Source of the DNA: Chitinophaga pinensis
Lineage (GTDB): Bacteria; Bacteroidota; Bacteroidia; Flavobacteriales; Flavobacteriaceae
Assembly: GCA_945873505.1 (NCBI GenBank)
Contig: CAMCDQ010000003.1
Span: 26,537 to 90,536 of the forward strand
Direction: 5' to 3'
DNA: 64,000 nucleotides
Made by a program: the position numbers and the translations under genes. Below, one piece after another: positions 18,523 to 28,737 of the stretch. Under the pieces are notes generated by a model, which did not search any database, had not been told where the DNA came from, and saw only the letters and a program-made list of their open reading frames with translations. Numbering within the stretch: the first letter of the stretch is position 1; every line of letters starts with the position of its first letter.

Positions 18523-19305
18523 TTGAAACAAATCCGCTACAAAAACACGACAATTTCTTACTCCGATACTGGGAAAGGAACTGCTGTGGTTTTACTTCAC
18601 GGTTTTTTGGAAAACAAAACAATGTGGAAGGATTTGACTCCAGTTTTATCACATAAAAACCGCGTAATTACTATTGATTTATTAGGACACGGAGCAACCG
18701 AATGTCTCGGATACGTTCATTCGATGGAAAATAATGCGGAAATAATAAAAGCGGTTTTGTCTCATTTACGAATTCGGAAAGCAATTTTGGTTGGGCATTC
18801 AATGGGCGGTTATGTGGCTTTGGCTTTCGCCGAAATATATCCCGCAACCGTAAAAGGTTTGGTGCTTTTGAATTCAACATCCAAGGAAGATAGCGCCGAG
18901 CGGAAACACAATCGGGATCGTGCCATCAAAGCGGTAAAAAAAAATTATGTCAATTTTGTTAGGTTGTCAATTGCCAATTTATTCAGTGAAAACAAACGAG
19001 AGCGTCTTGAAAAAGAAATTGAAAACGTAAAATTAGAAGCTTTAAAAACTCCTTTACAGGGAATTGTAGCCTCGTTGGAAGGAATGAAAATTAGGAAAGA
19101 CCGAGAATTTATTTTATACGAAAGTGAATTTCCAAAGTTGCTGATTCTTGGAGAAAAAGATGGCGTTTTAATTTACAAAGACAATTTAGCCCAAATTGAA
19201 AACACCAATGTAGAGTTAATAACTTTCCCTGACGGACACATGAGCCACATTGAAAATCGAGAGGAATTAGAAAAAATAGTACCCGAATTTCTTAAAGTAA
19301 TTTAA
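18523..19305 (+). CDS. Alpha/beta hydrolase with a TTG start
   Basis: The 260-residue protein has the alpha/beta-hydrolase pattern: oxyanion HGF (about 25-27), nucleophile elbow GHSMGGYVALAF (Ser about 92), an acid in LGEKDGVL and the catalytic His in GHMSHIEN near the C-terminus. The first in-frame ATG is codon 34, past the first conserved strands, so the TTG at 18523 is the likely start. It begins just after a hairpin with a T-run. Substrate is unknown; the family includes esterases and C-C bond hydrolases. Confidence 0.85.
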   Translation: MKQIRYKNTTISYSDTGKGTAVVLLHGFLENKTMWKDLTPVLSHKNRVITIDLLGHGATECLGYVHSMENNAEIIKAVLSHLRIRKAILVGHSMGGYVALAFAEIYPATVKGLVLLNSTSKEDSAERKHNRDRAIKAVKKNYVNFVRLSIANLFSENKRERLEKEIENVKLEALKTPLQGIVASLEGMKIRKDREFILYESEFPKLLILGEKDGVLIYKDNLAQIENTNVELITFPDGHMSHIENREELEKIVPEFLKVI

Positions 19306-19322
19306 AATTTCACTTGAAAAAA

Positions 19323-22085
19323 CTAAACGTTCTCTTCAAACGGAATATTCTCATCTAATATTTCTCGCAATAAAATCACAATTTGTTCTAAATAATCCTT
19401 CAAGGTTTCTTTATTAATTGTTGTATTTATCTCTTTCCCTTGCTTAAAAGTAAAAGGCATAAAACCCGATTTTAAGTTTTTGAAAGAGATAATCCCAGCT
19501 TCGATCGGTTGGTCTAAAGCAAATTTTTCAAACATAAAGGCATACGCCAAAACTTGAATTATTTTATCATTGCTAATATCTTCAGTAAGTCCATTCCAAG
19601 TAGTTAATATAATATCGCCCTTGTCAACTTTTCCCGTTTTATAATCAATTATTCTTATGATTCCGTTACGCTCTTCAATCCGGTCAACGTTTCCTTTTAT
19701 CAAAACTGGGAAAGGCAAATCGGGATGAATTATGGTTTCCTCGTATGTTTTTTCTAACGCTAAAATTTTAATGGCATCTCCGTTTTTAACGCATTCTAAT
19801 TCGACTTTCAAAAAATTAAAAACATTCCGCTTGGCGACTTCAAAAGCCAATAGGTTTCTTCCTTTTTTGATTTCACCTTCTTTATATACCACTCTAAATT
19901 GCTTCAAAACCTCAGAATCAATTTGCTTAAAGCAGTTTAAAATATCTGTTTCAGAAATAAATTTTCCAATAAATGGTTCGTATAATGCTTTTAATGTTTC
20001 ATGGATTATGGTCCCTAATGTATTCAAAGCAATATTTTCTTCGACTTCTTCGACTTCTTTAATTCTCAAAATCTTTTGAAAATAAAATTGGATTGGATTC
20101 CGAATATAACTTGTCAATGCAGACGGAGAAAACCCTTTTTCGGCAATTTCTTTCAAGCGCTCCATCACCGATTCTGACTTTGGAATTACCATCGGTTGAT
20201 GTGCTTTTTGGGGAAGAATAGCATTGTATATTTCGTGCGTAAGAACATGATTGTCTTGTTTTTCGACTTCTAATTGTGTGATGAAACGGCTTTTTTCACC
20301 GGCATCTAAACCTTCACTTTCGGTGTTATAAAGCAAGTAAATGTTTTTTGCGCGTTGCAACAAATGATAGAAATGATAGGTATAAATAGCGTCTTTTTCT
20401 TTAAAAGTTGGCAGTCCCAATTCTTTTTTCACATCATAAGGAATAAACGAATTCTGCGATTTTCCAGCAGGTAATTTGCCCTCATTCATTGAAGTAATAA
20501 TTACGGTTTCAAAATCCAAAACCCGACTTTCTAAAACGCCCATAATTTGCAAACCATTCAAAGGTTCTCCCTCAAAAGAAACCTCAGCCAAATCAATTAC
20601 TTGTTTGTAAATTGCGTGAAGTGTATCGATTTTATCAATAGGTTTGCCTTTGGAATAGTAATTTATCAACTTATTAATTACTTTAAAAATTGAAAAGACA
20701 AATGCTTTTGTAATTTTTTCGTCGTCGCTATTATTACTCAAATTGGCTTTTATAGTTTGCATTAATTTCGATAAAGAAGCTAAAACTTTTAACGGGCCTT
20801 CTTCCCATTTTCCAAATAACAAGATAAATAAATCGCTTGGATTTGGATTCAATTCTATCAATTTTTGATGCGTAATAAAAGTATAATTGTATTGATTAAT
20901 TGTGTTTACCAAAGCGCTTGTTTTGGAATAGGGTTCCACCAAAGGATGGGTTAAAATATCCAAAACATCCTTGTAATAAAACACATAATTCTTTGCGTTT
21001 CGCGACAAAGAATTGGTATGCATTTTGAATAATTTTGAAATTAAAATCTGTGCTGGATTGTTCTTGCTTGAATATCCCATCGTAATATTCAGTGCGCCAA
21101 CAGTTGCTGGAAGCGAATATAAAAGTGGAACAAGCATGTTTTCGTCTCCCAAAACAACAGCCACTTTGTCAAGAGTAGACGTTGAATTATCCTGAATTAT
21201 TTTTTCGATAATACTTCCTGTAATTTTGGCTTGACCAATAGTTTTTGGTGTTCCAATCACTTGGATTGTTTTTGGTTCTGAAAAATCGTTTACAATCCAA
21301 TCAAAAGAATTTGACTTATATTGTTTCCAACTTTCTTTAAATCGACGCACAAATAATCCTGCGTCGTGATAAGGATCGTTTAAAAAGGTTTGGTCAATAT
21401 CCCAATATATCTTAGCTTGATCCGAAGCTATCAAATGTTGTACTATTTTTTCTTCGGCAGCATTTAAGGCATTAAACCCTGCAAAAACATATTTTTTATC
21501 GGTTACTGCTTTAGAAAAAGAATTTAAATTATTAACCGCTTCCCGATAAATTAAACCCTGATATCCTATTCTGTTTTTCAACAAATGGGCATAAAGCGTT
21601 TGGTAAAAATGGGGTAATAATTTCCAAAAATCGATATAATTTTCTAGTAGTTTGGTTTTATTCTCCACTTCAATTCCCCATTTCTTAATATCTTCAATAT
21701 CTTTTAAATAGGAAAGCACGTGATTTGGGTCTAATAAATAACGGTCAATTTCATTAAAATCCTGGAGTAACATTTTTGCCCAATTGGCAAAAAGTTCAAA
21801 TGATTGTTGGTTTTTAATATCTGTAATTGAAAGATAAACTTCATAAAATTCAAAGACCAACTCAATTGGGTCAATTGTTCTAATTCCAGAAACATTTTGA
21901 ATAAAATCTTCAATACTAATAATCTCTGGAGACAGAATGTTGTTTTGAACTTGCCTTTTTAGGGCTTCAATCAAGAATATTTTTGCGCGTTTATTGGGTA
22001 AAACCACAATTGTATTGTTTAGATTATTGGAATAATCTTCAATTATTACTTGTGCTATTTTATCTAAAAAAGTAGGTTTTATCAT
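19323..22085 (-). CDS. AddB-like PD-(D/E)XK exonuclease subunit
   Basis: The 920-residue protein resembles the B subunit of AddAB-type helicase-nucleases, which process double-strand breaks for recombination. It opens with an inactivated helicase-like region (TIVVLPNKRAKIFLIEAL, about 25-42), has UvrD-like middle segments, and ends with a RecB-type nuclease (about 640-900). The latter has FSPSALTSYIRNPIQFYFQ, GNVDRIEE and the catalytic IIDYKTGKVDKGD. The helicase partner lies at 24875-28498, with ompA and kbl between, an order I recall from other Flavobacteriia. Confidence 0.88.
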   Translation of the reverse strand: MIKPTFLDKIAQVIIEDYSNNLNNTIVVLPNKRAKIFLIEALKRQVQNNILSPEIISIEDFIQNVSGIRTIDPIELVFEFYEVYLSITDIKNQQSFELFANWAKMLLQDFNEIDRYLLDPNHVLSYLKDIEDIKKWGIEVENKTKLLENYIDFWKLLPHFYQTLYAHLLKNRIGYQGLIYREAVNNLNSFSKAVTDKKYVFAGFNALNAAEEKIVQHLIASDQAKIYWDIDQTFLNDPYHDAGLFVRRFKESWKQYKSNSFDWIVNDFSEPKTIQVIGTPKTIGQAKITGSIIEKIIQDNSTSTLDKVAVVLGDENMLVPLLYSLPATVGALNITMGYSSKNNPAQILISKLFKMHTNSLSRNAKNYVFYYKDVLDILTHPLVEPYSKTSALVNTINQYNYTFITHQKLIELNPNPSDLFILLFGKWEEGPLKVLASLSKLMQTIKANLSNNSDDEKITKAFVFSIFKVINKLINYYSKGKPIDKIDTLHAIYKQVIDLAEVSFEGEPLNGLQIMGVLESRVLDFETVIITSMNEGKLPAGKSQNSFIPYDVKKELGLPTFKEKDAIYTYHFYHLLQRAKNIYLLYNTESEGLDAGEKSRFITQLEVEKQDNHVLTHEIYNAILPQKAHQPMVIPKSESVMERLKEIAEKGFSPSALTSYIRNPIQFYFQKILRIKEVEEVEENIALNTLGTIIHETLKALYEPFIGKFISETDILNCFKQIDSEVLKQFRVVYKEGEIKKGRNLLAFEVAKRNVFNFLKVELECVKNGDAIKILALEKTYEETIIHPDLPFPVLIKGNVDRIEERNGIIRIIDYKTGKVDKGDIILTTWNGLTEDISNDKIIQVLAYAFMFEKFALDQPIEAGIISFKNLKSGFMPFTFKQGKEINTTINKETLKDYLEQIVILLREILDENIPFEENV

Positions 22086-22094
22086 TTTATAAAT

Positions 22095-22124
22095 ATAAAA
22101 AAACGCCCCGATAAATCGGGGCGT
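22095..22124 (-). terminator. Terminator of ompA-like gene
   Basis: CGCCCCGAT and ATCGGGGCG form a strong hairpin followed on the minus strand by seven T, ten bases before the AddB-like start codon. Confidence 0.9.
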
Positions 22125-22148
22125 ATTTAAAAATATTTTAGGATAAAA

Positions 22149-23549
22149 TTATTTTACTAATTTTACTTCTACTCTTCTGTTAGCAGCTTTTCCTTTTGTG
22201 GTTTTGTTGCTTTCAATTGGTTTTGTATCTCCATAACCTTCAGAAGTTAATCTTTCAGTGCTTATCCCATTTTCAACTAAATAATTTTTTACCGCAGCAG
22301 CTCTTTCTTTAGATAAAATTATGTTATTCGCTGCTTTTCCAGTACTATCAGTGTGTCCCTCAAGACTAAATTTAGCTGTTGGGTATTCTTTCAAAATTGA
22401 AGTAATAGATACTAAAACTGGGAAAGTTTGTTTTTGGAATGATGATTTACCTGAATTAAACAAGATCGTTTTTGCGTACTCATTTAATTTATTAACCGCT
22501 TCTTCAGAAACTTCTGGACAACCATTGTTAGCTACAGTCCCTTTTACAGTAGGACATTTATCATCTTTGTCTAAAACTGTGTCTCCATCAGTATCTGCCC
22601 AAGGACAACCTGCGTTTTCTTTAGGACCTTTTACATTTGGACATTTATCAGATAAATCCGTAATTCCATCTCCGTCAGTATCAGGGCATCCTTTAAGTGC
22701 TTTTAATCCAGCAACTTCTGGACAAGCATCATCTTTATCAGCAACTCCATCTCCATCAGTATCAGGACAACCGTTCATTGCAACTGAACCTGCAGCATCT
22801 GGACAAGCATCGCTTGCATCAACAATTCCGTCCCCATCAGTATCAGGACATCCTTTGTATATTTTTAAACCGGCAACTTCTGGACAAGCATCTTCTCTAT
22901 CGTATACGCCATCTCCGTCTGTATCTTTACCTCCAAATTTGAAAATAAATCCAGCGAAGTGTTGCATGTGTGAAGCTAAATCAGTACCTGCAATTCTTGA
23001 GTCATCAAATGAATGTTTGTATGTAGATTGAACAGAAATACCTACTTGCTCAGACATCCAATAAGTCAAACCTAAACCTCCGTTTAAAGTTCCTGAACTT
23101 ACCTCTCCAACAAAAGTATAACCCCCACCAATATGAGCAGATGGCTCAAAAGATTTGTATTTTAAAAGGCTCATGAAGCTATATTTAATATCAGCATCCA
23201 CACCATAATAATATAAATCTCCAGGATTAGTTACTTCATAAGGTCCTTTTCCTACTCTAGGATTTACAAAATTTGAAATTTTATTTACAGAACCTGTAAC
23301 TCCAAAAGAGAAGTTATCTCCAACATATTTTGACACATTTAAATAAGATACAGATGGAAGAATGTTCCAATTGTCTTTTGCATTAAAATATTGAGAGAAT
23401 TGATCTTTAATACTTGAAGCCGCACTTACTCTAGTGTCAACTGCATTTGCACCAAATGATAATGCCCAAGGGTTGTTACTGTCTTGAGCTTGGGACCCTA
23501 AGCCTGCTAAAAGAAAAATAACAACTGCTAATTTGTTAAGATGTTTCAT
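22149..23549 (-). CDS. OmpA-family outer membrane protein with thrombospondin type 3 repeats
   Basis: The 466-residue protein has a signal peptide (1-21), an eight-stranded beta-barrel-like N-terminal domain (about 25-208), and a linker of five calcium-binding TSP3-type repeats (about 209-345, [20 protein letters not shown] units). The C-terminal peptidoglycan-binding OmpA domain (about 355-466) has [20 protein letters not shown] and [13 protein letters not shown]. It should tie the outer membrane to the cell wall. It has a near-perfect promoter at 23584-23614 and its own terminator, consistent with strong independent expression. Confidence 0.95.
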   Translation of the reverse strand: MKHLNKLAVVIFLLAGLGSQAQDSNNPWALSFGANAVDTRVSAASSIKDQFSQYFNAKDNWNILPSVSYLNVSKYVGDNFSFGVTGSVNKISNFVNPRVGKGPYEVTNPGDLYYYGVDADIKYSFMSLLKYKSFEPSAHIGGGYTFVGEVSSGTLNGGLGLTYWMSEQVGISVQSTYKHSFDDSRIAGTDLASHMQHFAGFIFKFGGKDTDGDGVYDREDACPEVAGLKIYKGCPDTDGDGIVDASDACPDAAGSVAMNGCPDTDGDGVADKDDACPEVAGLKALKGCPDTDGDGITDLSDKCPNVKGPKENAGCPWADTDGDTVLDKDDKCPTVKGTVANNGCPEVSEEAVNKLNEYAKTILFNSGKSSFQKQTFPVLVSITSILKEYPTAKFSLEGHTDSTGKAANNIILSKERAAAVKNYLVENGISTERLTSEGYGDTKPIESNKTTKGKAANRRVEVKLVK

Positions 23550-23583
23550 ACTTGATTTTTGTTAAATTATAAATTATTTTATA

Positions 23584-23614
23584 CAAAAGTAATGTGTAAT
23601 TATTTAACTACAAA
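23584..23614 (-). promoter_or_regulatory. Consensus promoter of the ompA-like gene
   Basis: TTTG (23611-23614) and TACTTTTG (23584-23591) on the minus strand are exactly 19 nt apart, a full match to the Bacteroidota consensus. The leader would be about 28 nt. Confidence 0.75.
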
Positions 23615-23655
23615 AAGAATTGTAAAAAATCTGTTTAACTGCGACTGTTTTATTA

Positions 23656-24849
23656 TTATTGAATCACCTTTAATTCTTTGCCAACCTCAGTAAATGCTGA
23701 AATAGCTTTGTCTAAATGTGTTTTTGTGTGAGATGCAGAAAGTTGTACTCTAATCCTCGCTTTGTCCTTTGGAACCACCGGAAAGAAGAATCCAATCACA
23801 TAAATCCCTTTTTTAAGCAATTCATTAGCCATGTTTTGAGCCATTTTTGCATCATAAAGCATTACAGGAACAATTGCAGAATCGCCATCGATGATATCAA
23901 ACCCTGCTGTTTTCATTCCTGCTTTGAAATAATTAGTGTTTTCTTCTAATTTATCTCTTAATGAAGTATCGTTTTCTAACAATTCAAAAACCTTTATTGA
24001 TGCCCCTACAATTGCTGGCGCTAATGAATTTGAAAATAAATAAGGGCGAGAACGCTGTCTTAATATTTCAATGATTTCTTTTTTGGCAGTGGTATATCCG
24101 CCCATTGCACCGCCCAAAGCCTTTCCTAATGTTCCTGTGATTATGTCAACACGCCCCATTACCCCTTTGGCTTCAAGCGTTCCTTTACCGGTAGCACCAA
24201 TAAATCCTGCTGCGTGACATTCGTCAATCATAACCATAGCGTCATATTTATCTGCCAAATCACAAATTTTATCCAAAGGCGCAACAACGCCATCCATAGA
24301 GAAAACTCCATCTGTAACAATTAGTTTGAATCGAGTTCCTGCTGCTGTTGCTTTTATTAACTGTTGTTCCAAATCTTCCATATTGCTATTTTCATAGCGA
24401 TATCGGGCGGCTTTACACAAACGAACTCCGTCAATAATGGACGCATGATTCAAACTATCTGAAATAATACAATCTTGATCTCCTAATAAAGGCTCGAAAA
24501 CTCCACCATTTGCATCAAATGCCGCAGCATATAAAATGGTGTCTTCTGTTCCATAAAATTCAGAAATTTTTCCTTCCAATGTTTTATGAATATCTTGAGT
24601 TCCACAGATAAAACGAACGGATGACATTCCAAAACCATGCGAATCCAGAGTGTCTTTTGCTGCCTGAATAACTTCTGGATGAGAAGAAAGTCCTAAATAA
24701 TTATTAGAACAGAAATTCAAAACCGTTTCTCCGTTAACAGAAATTTCGGCTCCTTGAGGAGACGTTATAATTCTTTCTTTTTTAAATATTCCGTTGTCTT
24801 CAATAGTTTGAAGCTCCGATTGAAGGAATTGTTGAATTTTTCCGTACAT
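23656..24849 (-). CDS. kbl: Glycine C-acetyltransferase (2-amino-3-ketobutyrate CoA ligase)
   Basis: The 397-residue PLP enzyme of the alpha-oxoamine synthase family cleaves 2-amino-3-oxobutyrate with CoA to glycine and acetyl-CoA in threonine breakdown. Seen are [14 protein letters not shown] (about 47-60), [14 protein letters not shown], the PLP-stacking [17 protein letters not shown] and the Schiff-base Lys in [14 protein letters not shown]. Length is exact for Kbl. It begins 25 bases after the AddA-like gene. A related activity such as serine palmitoyltransferase is less likely given the CGTQDIHK segment. Confidence 0.9.
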   Translation of the reverse strand: MYGKIQQFLQSELQTIEDNGIFKKERIITSPQGAEISVNGETVLNFCSNNYLGLSSHPEVIQAAKDTLDSHGFGMSSVRFICGTQDIHKTLEGKISEFYGTEDTILYAAAFDANGGVFEPLLGDQDCIISDSLNHASIIDGVRLCKAARYRYENSNMEDLEQQLIKATAAGTRFKLIVTDGVFSMDGVVAPLDKICDLADKYDAMVMIDECHAAGFIGATGKGTLEAKGVMGRVDIITGTLGKALGGAMGGYTTAKKEIIEILRQRSRPYLFSNSLAPAIVGASIKVFELLENDTSLRDKLEENTNYFKAGMKTAGFDIIDGDSAIVPVMLYDAKMAQNMANELLKKGIYVIGFFFPVVPKDKARIRVQLSASHTKTHLDKAISAFTEVGKELKVIQ

Positions 24850-24874
24850 TTTTTTAGTTTTAGTTTTTGAGAAA

Positions 24875-27800
24875 TTATTGCAAATTTACAACCTTAATTT
24901 CTTCTCCTATATATACAAGTGATTTTTTTGTCACTTTGAAACCCATTTTTTCAATTGCATTTTGATAATTTTCTAATTGCAGTTGGTATTTTGGATTGTG
25001 GGTTCCTGTTTTATAATCCAATAAAAAAACCTCTTTGTTTTTTGCCAAAACCATTCGGTCGGGTTTGATGGTTTTTCCTTCTTTTTGGATTATCGTTTGC
25101 TCGTTTAAGATTTCATTTCCTTCGGCAAAATAATTTTCTAACTCCGAATGATTTACAATTTCTTGAATGCTTTTATAAACCGCCTCTTTTTGAATTAATG
25201 TAATTAAACCATTTTCCAAAGCTTTTAGAATTGCCAAATCAACATCGGATTTAGTTTTTACAAATGACAAAATTTCGTGAATTACATTTCCATATTCAAT
25301 GGCTTCTTGCTGATGTGTTCCCCACATTAAAGCTTCGCGTTGTGCAATTTTAATGCTTTTTGGATTTAGAATTTCACTAATTAATGGAATGGTTTTAATC
25401 TCCTTTTTCTCGACGATTTTCTGTGATAATTTCTCCGAATTGCCAAATTCATATTCTATTATACTTGGCTCATAAACTCCAATTCCAATCAAATATTTAA
25501 TAAAAAACGAAGCGGTATTGTATGGGTATTCTCCTTCTTTATTAGGTTCTAAAAATTGAGAAATGACGTACAATTGTTCTTCCGCACGGGTTAATGCCAC
25601 ATATAAAACATTGATATTATCCAATAATTCTTCTTGCTTTTTTTGATTGTAAACCAATGCTGCTTCTTCACCATAATTTTCTACAGCGCTACTATTATCT
25701 ATCAAAACTTTTGGCAATCCGAAGGTTTCTTTTTCAGCATCAAGCCACAATTTATCTTTGGGTTTTCGTACATAATCTTCATCAGCAAACGGCATAATTA
25801 CAATTGGAAATTCTAATCCTTTCGATTTATGAATGGTCATAATCCGAACTGCATTTTCTCCTTCAGGCGATGGAATACTGAATTTCTCTCCGTTTTTCTC
25901 CCAATAATTCAAAAAGTCTGCAATTCCTGCTTGGTTTCTCACATCACGTTCTAAAACAATGTCGATGAAGTATTGTACATATGAGTTCCCCTCCCCAACC
26001 CTCCCCGAAGGGAAGGGAGACGAAACCGAATCGTTGTCGATGAAAATTGTGTTTTGAGACAATAACGCTACTTTTATTTTTTCTAAAACTGTTGAGATAG
26101 TTCCAGTAACTTCCTCGTTTTTAAAGCGAATTACTTTAAATCCCAATTCATTTAGAATACGTGTTCGTTCGATATCTAACTGGATTTGCTCCTCGGTGAA
26201 ATGATATTCTCCATCCACTTCAATTATTAATTTTTTCGATAAACAAACAAAATCCACTATGAAATCATTTATCAAATGCTGTTGTCTGAATTTATATTCT
26301 AAAGATTTTGCTTTTAGCTCTGTCCATAATATCTTTTCGGCATTTGTTGGGATTTTTCGCATTTCTTGTGCTTTTTCAAGCGATAAATGAGAATAATTTC
26401 CGCCTGTCATATATCCAAATTTCTGACCTTTATCATCCGCACCGTCTCCCTTTCCTTTGGAAAGGGTTGGGGATAGGAATTTACTCACTATAATTTCTAC
26501 CGCTTCATACAAAGATTTTTTTCTAATGTCTTGAAAAGAAAGGGAAATATCAAATTCTGTAAGCCATTTTTCAAATTCTTCTTCTTGTGTTTTTTCTTTT
26601 CCTTTGGCGATGAAATCGTGAACGGATAATTCATTTTGAACGTGATTTGCAATATAAAGCAAGAAATACGATTTGGCTTCAATATCGGCGCTATTCTTTA
26701 AATATTTTAAAACATTGATGATCATTTGTACGTCCGAAGAGTTCTGAATCATCAGGGTTTCTGAAGATAAAAGCGGAATGTTTTGTTCGGTTAAATAATT
26801 GGCTATGGCAATTCCCTGACTTCTTTTTCGGGTTAAAATTACTATTTCTTGATAGTCGAATCCTTCTTTTTTTACTTTTTCAATTGTATTTAATGTTGCC
26901 AATAAATACAATTCATTTTTATCCAAAGCGTCTTCGTCGTCTTCCGGTTTTTCGGGTTTTGGAATAAATGAAATATTTACATAACCGCCTGACTTATTGT
27001 TTTCTTTCTGATGACTGTGATTTTCGTATAAATCTTGGTAATCTAAATTGGTAAATTCTGAAGATAAAAAGTAAAATAGTTTGTTGTTAAAATCAATAAC
27101 TTCCGAATAACTTCTGTAATTTTTATCCAAATGAAACAATTTCTTTTCCTTATTATTAAACGGATTATGGGTTTTGCTCAACTCGATAAATTGCTCTGCT
27201 TTTCCGCCACGCCATCTGTAAATGGATTGTTTTGGATCGCCCACAATCATCAAAGTTCCTTTTTCGCCTTCAAATTCGCTTGATGTTGCGTTGTCAATTA
27301 GCGGAATTAAATTCTGCCATTGCATTTCGGAAGTGTCTTGAAATTCATCAATGAAAAAATGTCGGTAGCGCTCGCCCAAACGTTCATAAATAAATGGCGC
27401 AGGTTGATTTTGAATTTCTCGGTAAATAATAGCGTTAAATTCGGCGATAGAAAGTACATTTTGTTCTTTCTGAATTTTTGCCAATTCGTTGCTAACCGTA
27501 TTTAATAATGAAAGTGGTGTTATGTTTTTTAGAAAGGCATTGTAGAAATCTCGCTTTTCAAATTTCTTGTAAATCAAATCTAAAATCACAATCATTTCAG
27601 GAATTATTGCTTCAATTTCATTTCTGTCTTTCGCGGTTTTATTGATTTTTATATCGTCAAATTCGTGATAGGTTTTATTTTTAGGATTGAATTTTTCATT
27701 GATAATACTTTGCAAATGATTTGGAAAATGTCCTGCAGAAAATGATTTGGTGTCAATTCCGTTTGTTTCAATAAGATTCAAAATGCTTTGAGAAGCTGCT

Positions 27801-28498
27801 GAATTTTCTTTTTCCAAAACTTTACACGCTTCGGCTACTTTACTTTTTATCTCTACAAATTCGGTGATGGATTTGTCTTGAAAATGAGTTACTTCTTCCC
27901 GATTATTTTCATTTAAAAGCAACCGCCCCGTTTCTAAAATTTCACGAGAAATGTCCCAACTTTTATCGTCATCGGTTTTTTGCATTGTAAAATCGACAAG
28001 TAAATTTGTTAAAATATCGTCTTCGCCAGCTTGCGCAATTATAGCGTCAACGGCTTCTGTCAATAGGTTTTCTGTGTCCAATGTAACTTCAAAAGTCATT
28101 GGTAAATTTAAATCGTGAGCAAAAGCACGAATCACTTTGTGAGTGAATTTATCGATTGTAGAAATATCAAAAGCGGCGTAATTATGAATAATATGCTTTA
28201 TGATTTGCTTGGATTTAGTTTGGATATTCGAAACAGAAAGTTGAATATCCCGAGACAAATCGAGCATTAAATCGGCTGCTTTTGGGTTGGGATTGTCGTT
28301 TGCAAATTCAGATAAACTGCCTACAATTCGGCTTTTCATTTCGTGAACCGCTTTGTTGGTAAACGTAATGGCGAGGATATTTCTATAGGCATCATTTTTC
28401 TTAGCGACCAAAATAATTTTCAGGTATTCTTTGACCAAGGCGTATGTTTTTCCTGAACCTGCCGATGCGTCGTATATGGAGAATGATGGTCTTTGCAT
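24875..28498 (-). CDS. AddA-like UvrD/RecB helicase-nuclease carrying an in-frame DUF559 insertion
   Basis: The 1207-residue protein is a superfamily 1 helicase for double-strand break processing. Motifs in order are Walker [10 protein letters not shown] (Lys17), Walker [49 protein letters not shown] and [15 protein letters not shown] RecB-type nuclease ends the protein ([14 protein letters not shown]). Residues about 674-837 do not belong to the family. They encode a DUF559 (Vsr-like) endonuclease domain flanked by peptides translated from G/C-rich inverted repeats. Helicase motifs resume after the insertion with [17 protein letters not shown]. The reading frame is open throughout, so the helicase may still work. 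Confidence 0.93.
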   Translation of the reverse strand: MQRPSFSIYDASAGSGKTYALVKEYLKIILVAKKNDAYRNILAITFTNKAVHEMKSRIVGSLSEFANDNPNPKAADLMLDLSRDIQLSVSNIQTKSKQIIKHIIHNYAAFDISTIDKFTHKVIRAFAHDLNLPMTFEVTLDTENLLTEAVDAIIAQAGEDDILTNLLVDFTMQKTDDDKSWDISREILETGRLLLNENNREEVTHFQDKSITEFVEIKSKVAEACKVLEKENSAASQSILNLIETNGIDTKSFSAGHFPNHLQSIINEKFNPKNKTYHEFDDIKINKTAKDRNEIEAIIPEMIVILDLIYKKFEKRDFYNAFLKNITPLSLLNTVSNELAKIQKEQNVLSIAEFNAIIYREIQNQPAPFIYERLGERYRHFFIDEFQDTSEMQWQNLIPLIDNATSSEFEGEKGTLMIVGDPKQSIYRWRGGKAEQFIELSKTHNPFNNKEKKLFHLDKNYRSYSEVIDFNNKLFYFLSSEFTNLDYQDLYENHSHQKENNKSGGYVNISFIPKPEKPEDDEDALDKNELYLLATLNTIEKVKKEGFDYQEIVILTRKRSQGIAIANYLTEQNIPLLSSETLMIQNSSDVQMIINVLKYLKNSADIEAKSYFLLYIANHVQNELSVHDFIAKGKEKTQEEEFEKWLTEFDISLSFQDIRKKSLYEAVEIIVSKFLSPTLSKGKGDGADDKGQKFGYMTGGNYSHLSLEKAQEMRKIPTNAEKILWTELKAKSLEYKFRQQHLINDFIVDFVCLSKKLIIEVDGEYHFTEEQIQLDIERTRILNELGFKVIRFKNEEVTGTISTVLEKIKVALLSQNTIFIDNDSVSSPFPSGRVGEGNSYVQYFIDIVLERDVRNQAGIADFLNYWEKNGEKFSIPSPEGENAVRIMTIHKSKGLEFPIVIMPFADEDYVRKPKDKLWLDAEKETFGLPKVLIDNSSAVENYGEEAALVYNQKKQEELLDNINVLYVALTRAEEQLYVISQFLEPNKEGEYPYNTASFFIKYLIGIGVYEPSIIEYEFGNSEKLSQKIVEKKEIKTIPLISEILNPKSIKIAQREALMWGTHQQEAIEYGNVIHEILSFVKTKSDVDLAILKALENGLITLIQKEAVYKSIQEIVNHSELENYFAEGNEILNEQTIIQKEGKTIKPDRMVLAKNKEVFLLDYKTGTHNPKYQLQLENYQNAIEKMGFKVTKKSLVYIGEEIKVVNLQ
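25988..26022 (+). repeat. Family-B terminal inverted repeat, downstream end of the DUF559 module
   Basis: CCCCTCCCC-AA-CCCTCCCC-GAA-GGGAAGGG-AGACG. It is translated as [12 protein letters not shown] on the host frame. Confidence 0.85.
26443..26477 (-). repeat. Family-B terminal inverted repeat, upstream end of the DUF559 module
   Basis: On the minus strand CCTATCCCC-AA-CCCTTTCC-AAA-GGAAAGGG-AGACG. It is translated as [12 protein letters not shown]. The inner stem differs from the other end at four bases (arms CCCTTTCC versus CCCTCCCC) and still pairs, with at most one G-U. Confidence 0.85.
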
Positions 28499-28547
28499 TT
28501 AGATTTTAGATTTCTTGTTTCTTATTTGTATAAAAGTTTCTTATTTC

Positions 28548-28630
28548 CGAAAACCCTAGCCCTGATGGAAGGGAAAATCCCACGCTTTTTAGCGTGGATA
28601 GGAATGACAGCAGGAAATAGCTCCTAAAAA
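28548..28630 (+). ncRNA. Structured repeat resembling the flavo-1 RNA motif
   Basis: About 80 nt start with CCCTAGCCCTGATGGAAG, contain the hairpin CCACGC-TTTTTA-GCGTGG (28580-28597), and end with GCAGGAAATAGCTCC. I recall this end-to-end pattern as a very common flavobacterial intergenic element and believe it is the flavo-1 motif of Rfam, but I could not run a covariance search. It lies between the AddA-like gene and sodA, in the plus direction. Confidence 0.5.
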
Positions 28631-28737
28631 ACCATTATAGATTTATTTGATGGAAATATAACGAAATAGAATTTCCATTTTCAAAGTTAATTGATTATTT
28701 TTGAATAAAATATTTATAAATCATAAACTACTATAGT

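Larger units (their letters stand above)
25988..26477 (-). mobile_element. DUF559-nuclease module with 35-bp terminal inverted repeats, inserted in frame in the AddA-like gene
   Basis: This 490-bp unit is bounded by 25988-26022 and 26443-26477, inverted copies identical at 29 of 35 positions. Between them lies a DUF559 domain (about residues 712-815 of the host protein). It has [38 protein letters not shown] and [12 protein letters not shown], the pattern of very-short-patch-repair-like nucleases, with the probable active-site Asp, Glu, Asp and His retained. An internal Met (YMTGG) could mark the start of a stand-alone ancestor. No transposase is present. That the nuclease drives its spread is my inference. 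Confidence 0.75.

Noticed and set aside
22513..22926. Regularly spaced near-identical units that could suggest a CRISPR array or minisatellite
   Set aside because: Units encode calcium-binding TSP3 protein repeats (DTDGDG) in frame; spacing and content are explained by the protein.
22321..23031. A 236-codon plus-strand ORF opposite the OmpA-like gene
   Set aside because: It is the mirror of the repetitive TSP3 region, rich in [13 protein letters not shown] units that reflect GACACTGATGG repeats on the coding strand. The real gene with signal peptide and OmpA domain is on the minus strand.
25988..26477. Intein inside the AddA-like protein
   Set aside because: No splice-junction residues (Cys/Ser at the start, His-Asn at the end) and no Hint fold; the block is only a DUF559 domain plus repeat-derived linkers.
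26308..26682. Frameshift or assembly error in the AddA-like gene near the unfamiliar segment
   Set aside because: The frame is open through the whole insertion and helicase motifs resume in register; inverted repeats define both ends, which fits an insertion better than an error.
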